Positions 43,924 through 51,811 of a DNA stretch of 64,000 nt are shown here, one piece after another. Within the stretch, counting starts at the first letter, position 1, and the number at the start of each line of letters is the position of its first letter. The translations under genes were made by a program, and so were the position numbers. Source of the stretch: Pseudoflavonifractor sp. Marseille-P3106 (GTDB lineage: Bacteria > Bacillota > Clostridia > Oscillospirales > Oscillospiraceae); contig LT827117.1 in NCBI GenBank assembly GCA_900169975.1, positions 50,204 to 114,203 on the forward strand. The letters are read 5' to 3'. The notes below the pieces were generated by a model that did no database searches, was not told the DNA's origin, and worked only from the letters and a program-made list of their open reading frames with translations.

Positions 43924-44403
43924 ATGATTAAGAACATTCCTGAGGACAGAGGCCAGCACATCAAGGACCTGCGCGACGCCATCGAGCACCGCGCCAGCTG
44001 GATGTATCTGCTTATCAAGGAAGCGCAGAAGAAGGGCCTGGACACCAGCTTTGCCCACGACGCCATCAAGGCCTGCGGCTGCTTCCACGGCGATAACAAG
44101 TACACTAAGACCGACGATCTCATGGCCTTTGCCCCTGAGTTTGCCAACCAGAACGTAGTGGACATTTTCCAGATGGACGTCAAGACCTCTCCCGAAGAGA
44201 TGGCCATCGACTTCCACTACTGCCCCCTGGTATCCGCGTGGAAGAAGCTGGGCGCCACCGATGAGGAGTGCGCCGAGCTGTGCCAGATCGCCATGGACGG
44301 CGACCGGGGCATCGCCTCCACCTTCCCCCATTTTGAGTTTAACCTGGGCAAGACCATCGCCGCCGGCGACGACATCTGCGAGGTCCGCTTTAAGAAGGTC
44401 TGA
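43924..44403 (+). CDS. L-2-amino-thiazoline-4-carboxylate hydrolase-family protein
   Basis: 159 residues from ATG 43924, 9 nt after AAAGGAG (ATG 43918 is close by). Family pattern: ASWMYLLIKEAQKKGLDTSF near the start, then IDFHYCPLVSAWKKLGATDE, ECAELCQIAMDGDRGI and ICEVRFKK. The named member opens 2-amino-thiazoline-4-carboxylate on the route to L-cysteine; most gut homologues are uncharacterised, and may act on other heterocycles. Cytosolic. Last gene before a terminator and directly downstream of the degenerate regulator. Confidence 0.75.
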   Translation: MIKNIPEDRGQHIKDLRDAIEHRASWMYLLIKEAQKKGLDTSFAHDAIKACGCFHGDNKYTKTDDLMAFAPEFANQNVVDIFQMDVKTSPEEMAIDFHYCPLVSAWKKLGATDEECAELCQIAMDGDRGIASTFPHFEFNLGKTIAAGDDICEVRFKKV

Positions 44404-44431
44404 GTACATCCTGCGAAGCAGTCATACAGAG

Positions 44432-44461
44432 GGGAGAGGCGGTTTCCGCCTCTCCCTTTTT
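44432..44461 (+). terminator. Intrinsic terminator
   Basis: GGGAGAGGCGG-TTT-CCGCCTCTCCC, 11-bp stem, then TTTTT. Confidence 0.9.
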
Positions 44462-44493
44462 GTGAGGCTTCTTTTGGGAATCAGGGAAGCAGG

Positions 44494-44522
44494 TTGAAAA
44501 AATGGGGATTTTGTGGTATTAT
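44494..44522 (+). promoter_or_regulatory. Promoter of rpoN
   Basis: TTGAAA (44494-44499), 17-bp spacer, TATTAT (44517-44522). Confidence 0.65.
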
Positions 44523-44560
44523 AAAAATAATGCGATCAAAAGGGTTAGGGAGGTGTGTCC

Positions 44561-45907
44561 ATGGAGCTCAGTCAGAGTCAAAAGCAGACCCAGACACTTT
44601 CTCCTCAGATGATGCAGTCCATGAAGATCCTTCAGATGGGGATCCAGGAACTGCGGGAGTACATCGAGGAAGCGATCCAGGAGAATCCGGTGCTGGAGCT
44701 GCCGGAGCCCGGAGAGGAGATCCGCCGGGAAGAGGATTTTACCCGAAAGCTGGAGTGGCTGGAGGCCAACGACTGTCAGAACACCTATTACCATCGCCAG
44801 GACGCCGAGGGGGACGAAAACGATCCCCTGGCCAATGTGGGCTGTTTTCTGGACGAGGAGGAGGATCTGGAGCGATACATCCTCTCCCAGTTCATGGGGA
44901 CCGATCTGGAGCCGGAGGTCATGCGGGGGGTGGAGTTCCTGGTCAGCCAGTTGGATCAGAACGGCTTTCTGGACGAGGAACTGCCCGCGCTGGCGGAGGC
45001 TGCGGGGCTGTCCCAGCAGGTGATCGGCCGGGCGCTCATCGAGCTTCAGGCGGCCGAACCTGCGGGCGTGGGCGCCCGGAGCCTCACAGAGTGCCTCCGG
45101 CTGCAGATCGAGCGCCGGGCGGGGGACCACCGGGTGGCCCTCATGGTGGTGGAGCGGTATCTGGACGAGCTGGCCAGGGCCCGTTACGGGCTCATCAGCC
45201 GGGAGCTCAACGTACCTGAGAAGGACGTGCGCGCCGCCTGCGATCTGATCCGGACCCTCAATCCCCGCCCCGCCACCGGCTTTGCCGCCCGGGAAAACCT
45301 GGTGTACATCACCCCAGACGTGCAGGTGGTGACTTTCCCCGATCACTTTGAGATCACCGCCAACGATACGCTGATCCCTCAGCTCAAGCTCAGCTCCTAT
45401 TACAGCCAGCTGATGAAGGAGACCCAGGACCGGGAGGTCAAGGATTATCTGTCCGAAAAGGCCAATCAGGCCAAGTGGGTGGTGCGCAGCATCGACCAGC
45501 GGCGTTCCACCCTGCTCCAGTGCGCCCAGTGGGTGGTGGAGCGGCAGGAACTCTTTTTCCGCCAGGGGCCGGGCCATCTGCGTCCCCTGACCATGGGGGA
45601 GGTGGCCGACCAGATCGGCGTGCACGAGTCCACGGTCAGCCGGACAGTGCGGGACAAGTATCTCCAGTGCGACTGGGGGGTCTACCCCCTGAGCTACTTC
45701 TTCTCCCGCTCACTGGGGACCCAGGACGGCTCCCCCGAGGCGGCCAAGATCCTGCTCAAGCGTTTGGTGGAGGAGGAGGACAAACCCCTCTCCGACCAGA
45801 AACTGTGCGAGGAGATGGCCCGGAGGGGCTGCATCCTGTCCCGGCGGACGGTGGCCAAGTACCGGGAGGAGCTGAATATTCCAAACGCCTCCGGGCGGAA
45901 AAAATAA
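44561..45907 (+). CDS. rpoN: RNA polymerase sigma-54 factor
   Basis: 448 residues from ATG 44561 (GGGAGG 8 nt upstream). Region I Gln/Leu-rich (SQSQKQTQTLSPQMMQSMKI), acidic region II, core-binding region III, HTH VADQIGVHESTVSRTVRDKY and the RpoN box SRRTVAKYREELNIP near the end. It has its own promoter, so its place after the degenerate activator-like gene may be chance. No obvious -24/-12 promoter (TGGC-N7-TTGC type) was noticed in the window. Confidence 0.96.
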   Translation: MELSQSQKQTQTLSPQMMQSMKILQMGIQELREYIEEAIQENPVLELPEPGEEIRREEDFTRKLEWLEANDCQNTYYHRQDAEGDENDPLANVGCFLDEEEDLERYILSQFMGTDLEPEVMRGVEFLVSQLDQNGFLDEELPALAEAAGLSQQVIGRALIELQAAEPAGVGARSLTECLRLQIERRAGDHRVALMVVERYLDELARARYGLISRELNVPEKDVRAACDLIRTLNPRPATGFAARENLVYITPDVQVVTFPDHFEITANDTLIPQLKLSSYYSQLMKETQDREVKDYLSEKANQAKWVVRSIDQRRSTLLQCAQWVVERQELFFRQGPGHLRPLTMGEVADQIGVHESTVSRTVRDKYLQCDWGVYPLSYFFSRSLGTQDGSPEAAKILLKRLVEEEDKPLSDQKLCEEMARRGCILSRRTVAKYREELNIPNASGRKK

Positions 45908-45925
45908 GAGCAAAGGCGGAAACCA

Positions 45926-46576
45926 ATGAAGTATCAGGCCGTTTTTTTCGATTTTGACTATACGCTTGGAGATGCCACGGCCTCCATTTATGAGGGCTTT
46001 GCCTACGCGTTCTCCCAGATGGGCTATCCGGCCCCTGGGCTGGAGGAAGTGCGGCGCACGGTGGGCCACATACTGGAGGATGAGTTCACCATGCTCACCG
46101 GAGAGGACGATCCGGCCCGGCGGGCGGAGTTCCGCCGCTGGTTCCAGGAGAAGGTGGGAGACACCCAGGCGGAAAAGACCGTCCTGCTCCCCGGTGCGGA
46201 GGAGCTGCTGCGGGCCCTACGGGGTGCGGGGGTGAAGGTGGGGGTGGTCACCAGCAAGCGGGCGACCACTCTGGAAAAGATCCTGACGCGCTATGGGCTG
46301 ACCGAGCTGATGAACTATACCGTGGGCGGAGAAAACGTCAGGTGTCCCAAGCCCGACCCTGAGGGACTCAATGGAGGGATGGCCGCCCTGGGGGTGGGCC
46401 CCGCCAATGTGCTCTACTGCGGAGATACGGTCATCGACGCCGAGACGGCCCGGCGGGCCGGAGTGGATTTTGCGGCCGTTTTGAACGGCACCACCCCCGC
46501 CGGAGACTTTACAAACTATCCCAGCGTCCATGTCTCTGCGGACCTCCCCGATCTGCGGGCCTGGCTCGGATTGTAA
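45926..46576 (+). CDS. HAD-family phosphatase (phosphoglycolate-phosphatase-like)
   Basis: 216 residues. HAD motifs: FFDFDYTLGD (nucleophile Asp), VVTSKRA (motif II Ser), CPKPDPEG (motif III Lys) and YCGDTVIDAETARRAG (motif IV). C1-type helical cap between. Acts on a small phosphorylated metabolite; PGP or PpaX-like substrate is a guess. It is 18 bp after rpoN, likely co-transcribed, and followed by a very strong terminator. Confidence 0.9.
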   Translation: MKYQAVFFDFDYTLGDATASIYEGFAYAFSQMGYPAPGLEEVRRTVGHILEDEFTMLTGEDDPARRAEFRRWFQEKVGDTQAEKTVLLPGAEELLRALRGAGVKVGVVTSKRATTLEKILTRYGLTELMNYTVGGENVRCPKPDPEGLNGGMAALGVGPANVLYCGDTVIDAETARRAGVDFAAVLNGTTPAGDFTNYPSVHVSADLPDLRAWLGL

Positions 46577-46585
46577 AAGGAACTT

Positions 46586-46635
46586 GAAAAGATGCCCCCG
46601 GGACGGCGTTTTCGCCGTCCCGGGGGCATCTTTTC
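46586..46635 (+). terminator. Very strong terminator (23-bp perfect stem)
   Basis: A 23-bp perfect stem starting GAAAAGATGCCCCCGGGAC with a TTTT loop; the T-run is part of the descending arm. Confidence 0.88.
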
Positions 46636-46668
46636 GCCCAAAATGGGAAATGTAAAGAAAAACAGGAC

Positions 46669-46723
46669 TTTACACACACTTTACAAAAGTCTGAGAGACA
46701 ACTTTACAAAGGGCCGGTATACT
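46669..46723 (+). promoter_or_regulatory. PhoP-box-like repeats and promoter of the pst operon
   Basis: TTTACA at 46669-46674 and 46680-46685 are exactly 11 bp apart, a third is at 46703-46708, and an inverted copy (TGTAAA) lies at 46651-46656. TATACT (46718-46723) is a good -10 with no proper -35, typical of PhoP-activated promoters. The periodicity fits response-regulator direct repeats. Confidence 0.7.
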
Positions 46724-46777
46724 AAAAAGTGTTCCAGGAATTGAAATGATTGTATGTATGATTGGAGAATGAAGAGA

Positions 46778-47650
46778 ATGAAAAAGACTGCTTCCATGAT
46801 TCTTTCCGCCGCCCTGTGCGTGGGCCTGCTGGCCGCCTGCGGCGGCAACGGCGGTTCCACCGAAAGTGCCGCTCCCGCCGAAAGCTCCGCCCCTGCCCAG
46901 AGCGCCGCCGCCGCCCTGTCCGGCACTGTGTCCACCAACGGCTCCACCTCCATGGAGAAGGTGATGGGCGCTCTCATCGAGCAGTTTAAGACCGTGGAGC
47001 CCGGCATCACCGTGACCTATGATCCCACCGGTTCCGGCACCGGCATCGAGGCCGCTTCCAACGGCTCTGCCGATATCGGCCTGTCCTCCCGCGGCCTGAA
47101 GGACGAGGAGAAGGCGAACCTTACCGAGACCGTCGTCGCCAAGGACGGCATCGCCGTGATCGTCAATCCTGAAAACGGTGTGGAAGACCTGACCGTGGAG
47201 CAGATCGCCGCCATCGCCAAGGGCGAGATCACCAACTGGTCCGAGGTGGGCGGCGCCGACGGCGAGATCGCCTTCATCGGCCGTGAGGCCGGCTCCGGCA
47301 CCCGCGGCGCCTTTGAGGAGCTGACCGAGACCGTCGACAGCTGCAAGTACACTCAGGAGCTGACTTCCACCGGTGCCGTCATCACCGCTGTCTCCACCAC
47401 CCCCAATGCCATCGGCTACGCCTCCCTGTCCAGCGTGGAGGATTCCGTCAAAGCCCTGAAGGTGGGCGGCGTGGAGTGCACCGAGGAGACTGTTCTGGAC
47501 GGTACCTACGCCATCCAGCGTCCCTTTGTCTTTGCCACCAAGACCGGCAGTACCCTCAGCGAGGCTGCGCAGGCCTTCTATGACTTCGCCATGGATCCCG
47601 CCAACGCCGGGCTCTACACTACCGCCGGCGTGGTTCCCGCCAACAGCTGA
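46778..47650 (+). CDS. pstS: Phosphate-binding lipoprotein
   Basis: 290 residues from ATG 46778 (TTGGAG upstream); ATG 46769 is also in frame. Lipobox LLAAC (Cys21), Ala/Ser/Glu linker, then PstS pattern: GTVSTNGSTSMEKVMGALIE, TYDPTGSGTGIEAASNGSAD, and FIGREAGSGTRGAFEEL, loops that wrap the phosphate. First gene of a complete Pho operon. Confidence 0.96.
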   Translation: MKKTASMILSAALCVGLLAACGGNGGSTESAAPAESSAPAQSAAAALSGTVSTNGSTSMEKVMGALIEQFKTVEPGITVTYDPTGSGTGIEAASNGSADIGLSSRGLKDEEKANLTETVVAKDGIAVIVNPENGVEDLTVEQIAAIAKGEITNWSEVGGADGEIAFIGREAGSGTRGAFEELTETVDSCKYTQELTSTGAVITAVSTTPNAIGYASLSSVEDSVKALKVGGVECTEETVLDGTYAIQRPFVFATKTGSTLSEAAQAFYDFAMDPANAGLYTTAGVVPANS

Positions 47651-47673
47651 ACCGCTTCCCCACTCTTTGACAT

Positions 47674-47708
47674 TCGGCGCTCCCCGGCACCCCGCTGGGG
47701 AGCGCCGA
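47674..47708 (+). other. Hairpin between pstS and pstC
   Basis: TCGGCGCTCCCC (47674-47685) pairs with GGGGAGCGCCGA (47697-47708), 12 bp, with no T-run. It may protect pstS mRNA or attenuate, so that the binding protein is made in excess of the permeases. Confidence 0.6.
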
Positions 47709-47757
47709 GTTCTCACGATTGGACTTTACCGCTTCTTTACGAAAGGTGGCCACGCCT

Positions 47758-48681
47758 ATGACCCGCACAAAACAAGACCCCGGCGCGCCGGGGGTGAAAA
47801 AACGGGGAGCCCGGGATCTGCTGGAGAAGGGAATGAACGGCCTGTTCTTCCTCTGCGGCCTGGTAGCCGTGGCCTTCGTCCTCTTTATCACGGCTTACCT
47901 GGTCATTTCCGGCCTTCCCGCCATTCGCCAGATCGGCCTGACCGACTTCCTATTTGGGACCGAGTGGGCCTCCACCAACAAGACAGATCCCAAATTCGGC
48001 ATCCTGCCTTTTATTCTCACCTCTATTTACGGCACGGCCGGGGCCATCGTGATCGGTGTGCCGGTGGGCTTTCTCACGGCGGTATTTCTCTCCAAACTGG
48101 CTCCCCGCCGGACGGCGGCGGTGATCCGGACAGCGGTGGATCTGCTGGCCGGCATTCCCTCAGTGGTCTATGGTCTCATCGGCATGACGGTGCTGGTGCC
48201 CGCCGTGCGGGTGGCCTTCGATCTGTCCTCGGGTGCCACCCTGCTGGCGGCCATGGTGGTGCTGGCGGTGATGATCCTCCCCTCCATCATCTCGGTGTCC
48301 GAGACCGCTCTCAACGCGGTTCCCAAGGAGTATGAGGAGGCGTCCCTGGCCCTGGGGGCCACTGAGATCGAGACCTATTTCCGGGTGAGCGCCCCCGCCG
48401 CCGCCAGCGGTATCGCCGCCGCCGTGGTGCTTGGCATCGGGCGGGCCATCGGCGAGGCTATGGCCATCATGATGGTGGCGGGCAACGTGGCCAACATGCC
48501 CGGCCTCTTCAAAAGCGTCCGCTTCCTCACCACCGCCATCGCCTCCGAGATGTCCTATTCCTCGGTGGGAAGCCTCCAGCGCAACGCCCTGTTCTCCATC
48601 GCCCTGGTGCTGTTCCTCTTTATTATGCTCATCAACATCCTGCTCAACGCCCTGCTCAAACGGGATCGGAACAAAGGATAG
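47758..48681 (+). CDS. pstC: Phosphate ABC permease PstC
   Basis: 307 residues from ATG 47758. About six helices. WASTNKTDPKFGILPFILTS, LLAGIPSVVYGLIGM, VPKEYEEASLALGATEIETY (EAA loop), GIGRAIGEAMAIMMVAGNVA. Forms the phosphate channel with PstA. Confidence 0.96.
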   Translation: MTRTKQDPGAPGVKKRGARDLLEKGMNGLFFLCGLVAVAFVLFITAYLVISGLPAIRQIGLTDFLFGTEWASTNKTDPKFGILPFILTSIYGTAGAIVIGVPVGFLTAVFLSKLAPRRTAAVIRTAVDLLAGIPSVVYGLIGMTVLVPAVRVAFDLSSGATLLAAMVVLAVMILPSIISVSETALNAVPKEYEEASLALGATEIETYFRVSAPAAASGIAAAVVLGIGRAIGEAMAIMMVAGNVANMPGLFKSVRFLTTAIASEMSYSSVGSLQRNALFSIALVLFLFIMLINILLNALLKRDRNKG

Positions 48682-48708
48682 AATTTCGGAGAAAGGGATG
48701 TTATACTG

Positions 48709-49566
48709 ATGGAAATGAAACACCTCTCCCCCCGGCGGGTGCTCTATGACCGGGTGCTGCGGTTTCTCCTCTATTTTTCCGCCCTGCTCACCTGCACGAT
48801 GCTGGTGGTGCTGATCGGATATATTTTCTACCGGGGCCTGCCCGAGGTGTCCTGGGAGATGCTGACCACTGAGCCCAGCGTTCTGCGGGACGTCATCGGC
48901 ATCCTGCCCAACCTCATCAACACCCTGGCGCTCATCGTGGGGACCCTGCTCATCGTCCTGCCTCTGGGCGTGGGAGCCGCCATCTACCTCACCGAGTACG
49001 CCAGGAGCCGCCGGGTGGTGGAGCTCATCGAATTTGCCACCGAGACCCTTACCGGCATCCCCTCCATCCTCTACGGCCTGGTGGGCATGCTCTTCTTCGT
49101 CCAGTTCCTGGGCTGGGGCGGCTCCATCCGGGCGGGCATCTTCACCCTGGTCATCATGATCCTGCCCACCATCGTCCGCACCACCCAGGAGTCCCTTAAG
49201 ACGGTGCCCCAGGCCTACCGGGAGGCCGCCCTGGGACTGGGCAGCGGCAAGTGGCATATGATCCGCACGGTGGTGCTTCCCTCCTCGGTGGACGGGATCG
49301 TCACCGGCTGCATCCTGTCCATCGGACGCATCGTGGGAGAGTCGGCCGCCCTGCTTTACACCGCGGGCTCGGCCTCGGTGCTGGTGGGGAGCCTGAGAAA
49401 GCTGCTCACCACCTCCGGCGGGAGCCTGACCGTGGCCCTCTACATGTACACCATGGAGCGGGGCAAGATCGCCACCGGCTTCGCCATCGCGTCCATCCTC
49501 ATGATCCTCACCCTGGTCATCAATCTGTCCGCCAAATGGCTGGGCGGAAAACTCAAACGAAAGTAA
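48709..49566 (+). CDS. pstA: Phosphate ABC permease PstA
   Basis: 285 residues, membrane protein. [51 protein letters not shown] (EAA loop), [20 protein letters not shown]. 27 bp after pstC. Confidence 0.96.
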   Translation: MEMKHLSPRRVLYDRVLRFLLYFSALLTCTMLVVLIGYIFYRGLPEVSWEMLTTEPSVLRDVIGILPNLINTLALIVGTLLIVLPLGVGAAIYLTEYARSRRVVELIEFATETLTGIPSILYGLVGMLFFVQFLGWGGSIRAGIFTLVIMILPTIVRTTQESLKTVPQAYREAALGLGSGKWHMIRTVVLPSSVDGIVTGCILSIGRIVGESAALLYTAGSASVLVGSLRKLLTTSGGSLTVALYMYTMERGKIATGFAIASILMILTLVINLSAKWLGGKLKRK

Positions 49567-49580
49567 GGAGGGGCGAATCT

Positions 49581-50345
49581 ATGGAAGTGCAGAGTCCCAT
49601 CATCGCCACCCGTGGCCTGGATCTCTGGTATGGCCAGACCCAGGCGCTCCACAGCATTGATATCGACATTCCGGAAAAACAGGTCACAGCCCTCATCGGC
49701 CCCTCCGGCTGCGGCAAGTCCACCTTCCTCAAGACCCTGGATCGGATGAACGATCTGGTGCCCGGGATCAAAATCACCGGCTCGGTGACCTACCGGGGGC
49801 AGGAGATCTACGATCCCCAGGTGGATGTGACGTGGCTGCGCAAGCAGGTGGGCATGGTGTTCCAAAAGCCCAATCCTTTCCCCATGTCCATTTACGACAA
49901 CATCGCCTACGGCCCCCGGACCCACGGGGTGCGCAACAAGGCGGCGCTGGACGATATTGTGGAGAAGTCCCTTCGGGGCGCGGCCATCTGGGACGAGGTG
50001 AAGGACCGGCTGAAGAAGTCGGCCCTGGGTCTCTCCGGCGGTCAGCAGCAGCGGGTGTGCATCGCCCGGGCCTTGGCGGTGGAGCCGGACATCCTTCTCA
50101 TGGATGAGGCCACCTCCGCTCTGGACCCCATCTCCACCTCCAAGATCGAGGACCTGATCTCCGATCTGAAGCGGGAGTACACCATTATCATCGTCACCCA
50201 TAACATGCAGCAGGCCACCCGGGTGTCCGACAAGTGCGCCTTTTTCCTGCTGGGGCAGCTCATTGAATTTGGGGACACCACCCAGCTCTTCTCGGTGCCC
50301 CGGGATAAGCGCACCGAGGATTATATCACCGGACGGTTCGGATAA
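49581..50345 (+). CDS. pstB: Phosphate ABC ATPase PstB
   Basis: 254 residues from ATG 49581. Walker [17 protein letters not shown]-loop [20 protein letters not shown] (PstB-specific), signature [20 protein letters not shown], Walker [14 protein letters not shown], His in [15 protein letters not shown]. Confidence 0.98.
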   Translation: MEVQSPIIATRGLDLWYGQTQALHSIDIDIPEKQVTALIGPSGCGKSTFLKTLDRMNDLVPGIKITGSVTYRGQEIYDPQVDVTWLRKQVGMVFQKPNPFPMSIYDNIAYGPRTHGVRNKAALDDIVEKSLRGAAIWDEVKDRLKKSALGLSGGQQQRVCIARALAVEPDILLMDEATSALDPISTSKIEDLISDLKREYTIIIVTHNMQQATRVSDKCAFFLLGQLIEFGDTTQLFSVPRDKRTEDYITGRFG

Positions 50346-50357
50346 GGAGGCAGGAAA

Positions 50358-51005
50358 ATGAGAAAGACCTTTGACGCCGAGCTCCAGGAGCTCAACTACG
50401 AGATGATCAACATGGCCGCCGCCGCCGAGGACGCCATCGACACGGTGACCCAGTCCCTCTCCGCCGACGAGGAATCCTCGGCCCGGGAGGCCATGGAGCT
50501 GACCCGGAGCATGGACGAGATGGAGCGGGACATTGAAAACCGCTGCTTCCGCCTTCTGCTCCAGCAGCAGCCGGTGGCCCGGGATCTGCGGACGGTGTCG
50601 GCGGCGCTGAAGATGGTCACCGACCTCCAGCGCATCGGCGACCAGTGCGCCAATATCGCCGAGCTCTCCCTGCTGTGGCCGGGCACCACCCAGAAGGCCC
50701 AGGATCTGGCCAACATCCGGGCCATGAGCCAGAAGGCCGCCGTCATGGTGAAGCGCTCCATTTTCGCCTACGCCAACCGGGATGTGGAGGCCGCCAAGGC
50801 GGTCATCGACCTGGACGACGAGGTGGATGAGCTCTTTCAGCGGGTCAAGCGGGAGCTGGTGGAGCTGCTGGTGGAGAGCCGGGAGGAGGCCGACCGGGCC
50901 ATTGACCTCATCATCATCGCCAAGTATCTGGAGCGCATCGCCGACCACGCGGTGAACATCGCCCAGTGGGGCATCTACTGCGTCACCGGCGAGCTTGTGG
51001 GGTAA
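50358..51005 (+). CDS. phoU: Phosphate-uptake regulator PhoU
   Basis: 215 residues in two three-helix bundles, each with the PhoU metal-binding E/D-rich motif (LQRIGDQCANIAEL and LERIADHAVNIAQW). Links PstSCAB to PhoR and damps the Pho response. 12 bp after pstB. Confidence 0.96.
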   Translation: MRKTFDAELQELNYEMINMAAAAEDAIDTVTQSLSADEESSAREAMELTRSMDEMERDIENRCFRLLLQQQPVARDLRTVSAALKMVTDLQRIGDQCANIAELSLLWPGTTQKAQDLANIRAMSQKAAVMVKRSIFAYANRDVEAAKAVIDLDDEVDELFQRVKRELVELLVESREEADRAIDLIIIAKYLERIADHAVNIAQWGIYCVTGELVG

Positions 51006-51027
51006 ACAAAGACAGGGGGGAGAGAGC

Positions 51028-51696
51028 ATGGCGGACGCCATTGTGGTGGTGGAAGACGACGAGAGCATCCGGGAGATGCTGCGCTATTACTTCCAGACCG
51101 TAGGTTATGAGGCCAGGGGGTACGACTCGGGAGAGGCCATGCTCACGGGCGAGGCGGGGCTGACGCCCCCCGACCTGTATATCCTGGATATTATGCTCCC
51201 CGGAATGGACGGTGTGGAGATCCTGCGCCGTCTGCGCGCCGGGGGAGCTACGGCGGAGGTTCCGGTGATCTTTCTCACCGCCCGCACCGCCGAGATGGAC
51301 CGGGTGGCCGGACTGGAGGCGGGGGCGGACGACTATGTGGTCAAGCCCTTCGGCATCATGGAACTCCAGGCCCGGGTCAAGGCGGTGCTCCGTCGGGCCA
51401 AGGGGCCCGCAGGCCGGGTGCTCCGGCTGGGCGAGCTGGAGATCGACTCCGCCGCCCGGGAGGTGCGCCGGGCAGGGGAGCTGGTGGAGCTGACCTACAA
51501 GGAATTTGAACTGCTGCGGCTGCTGGCTTCCCGCCGGGGCGTGGCCCTTACCCGGGATGAGATCCTCCGGGCCGTGTGGGACTACGACTACACCGGCGAG
51601 ACCCGCACCGTGGACATGCACGTCAAGGCCCTCCGCCAGAAGCTGGGCGAGCACATCATCGACACCGTCCGCGGCGTCGGCTATAAAATTCCCTGA
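51028..51696 (+). CDS. phoP: PhoP-type response regulator (OmpR family)
   Basis: 222 residues from ATG 51028 (GGGGGGAGAG upstream). Receiver: VVVEDDESIREML acidic pair, phospho-acceptor Asp in LYILDIMLPGMDGVEIL, Thr in VIFLTARTAEMDR, Lys in DDYVVKPFG. DNA-binding winged helix: LTYKEFELLRLLASRRGVAL, RTVDMHVKALRQKLGEHI, VRGVGYKI. Context after pstSCAB-phoU marks it as PhoP; it should bind the TTTACA repeats before pstS. Confidence 0.93.
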   Translation: MADAIVVVEDDESIREMLRYYFQTVGYEARGYDSGEAMLTGEAGLTPPDLYILDIMLPGMDGVEILRRLRAGGATAEVPVIFLTARTAEMDRVAGLEAGADDYVVKPFGIMELQARVKAVLRRAKGPAGRVLRLGELEIDSAAREVRRAGELVELTYKEFELLRLLASRRGVALTRDEILRAVWDYDYTGETRTVDMHVKALRQKLGEHIIDTVRGVGYKIP

Positions 51697-51811
51697 CCTG
51701 CTTTTTCCTGAAAAGAAAAAGCAGGCAAAAATAAGTCCCGTAGTTTTGCTGTTTCGTATGGAAGAAGCAGACAAAAAGAACTTTCATATTTTACTGCCGG
51801 GAGGGAGAGAC

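Noticed and set aside
44494..44560. Link between rpoN and the activator-like gene as one operon
   Set aside because: A terminator (44432) and a separate promoter (44494) lie between them and the hydrolase gene, so co-transcription is not supported.
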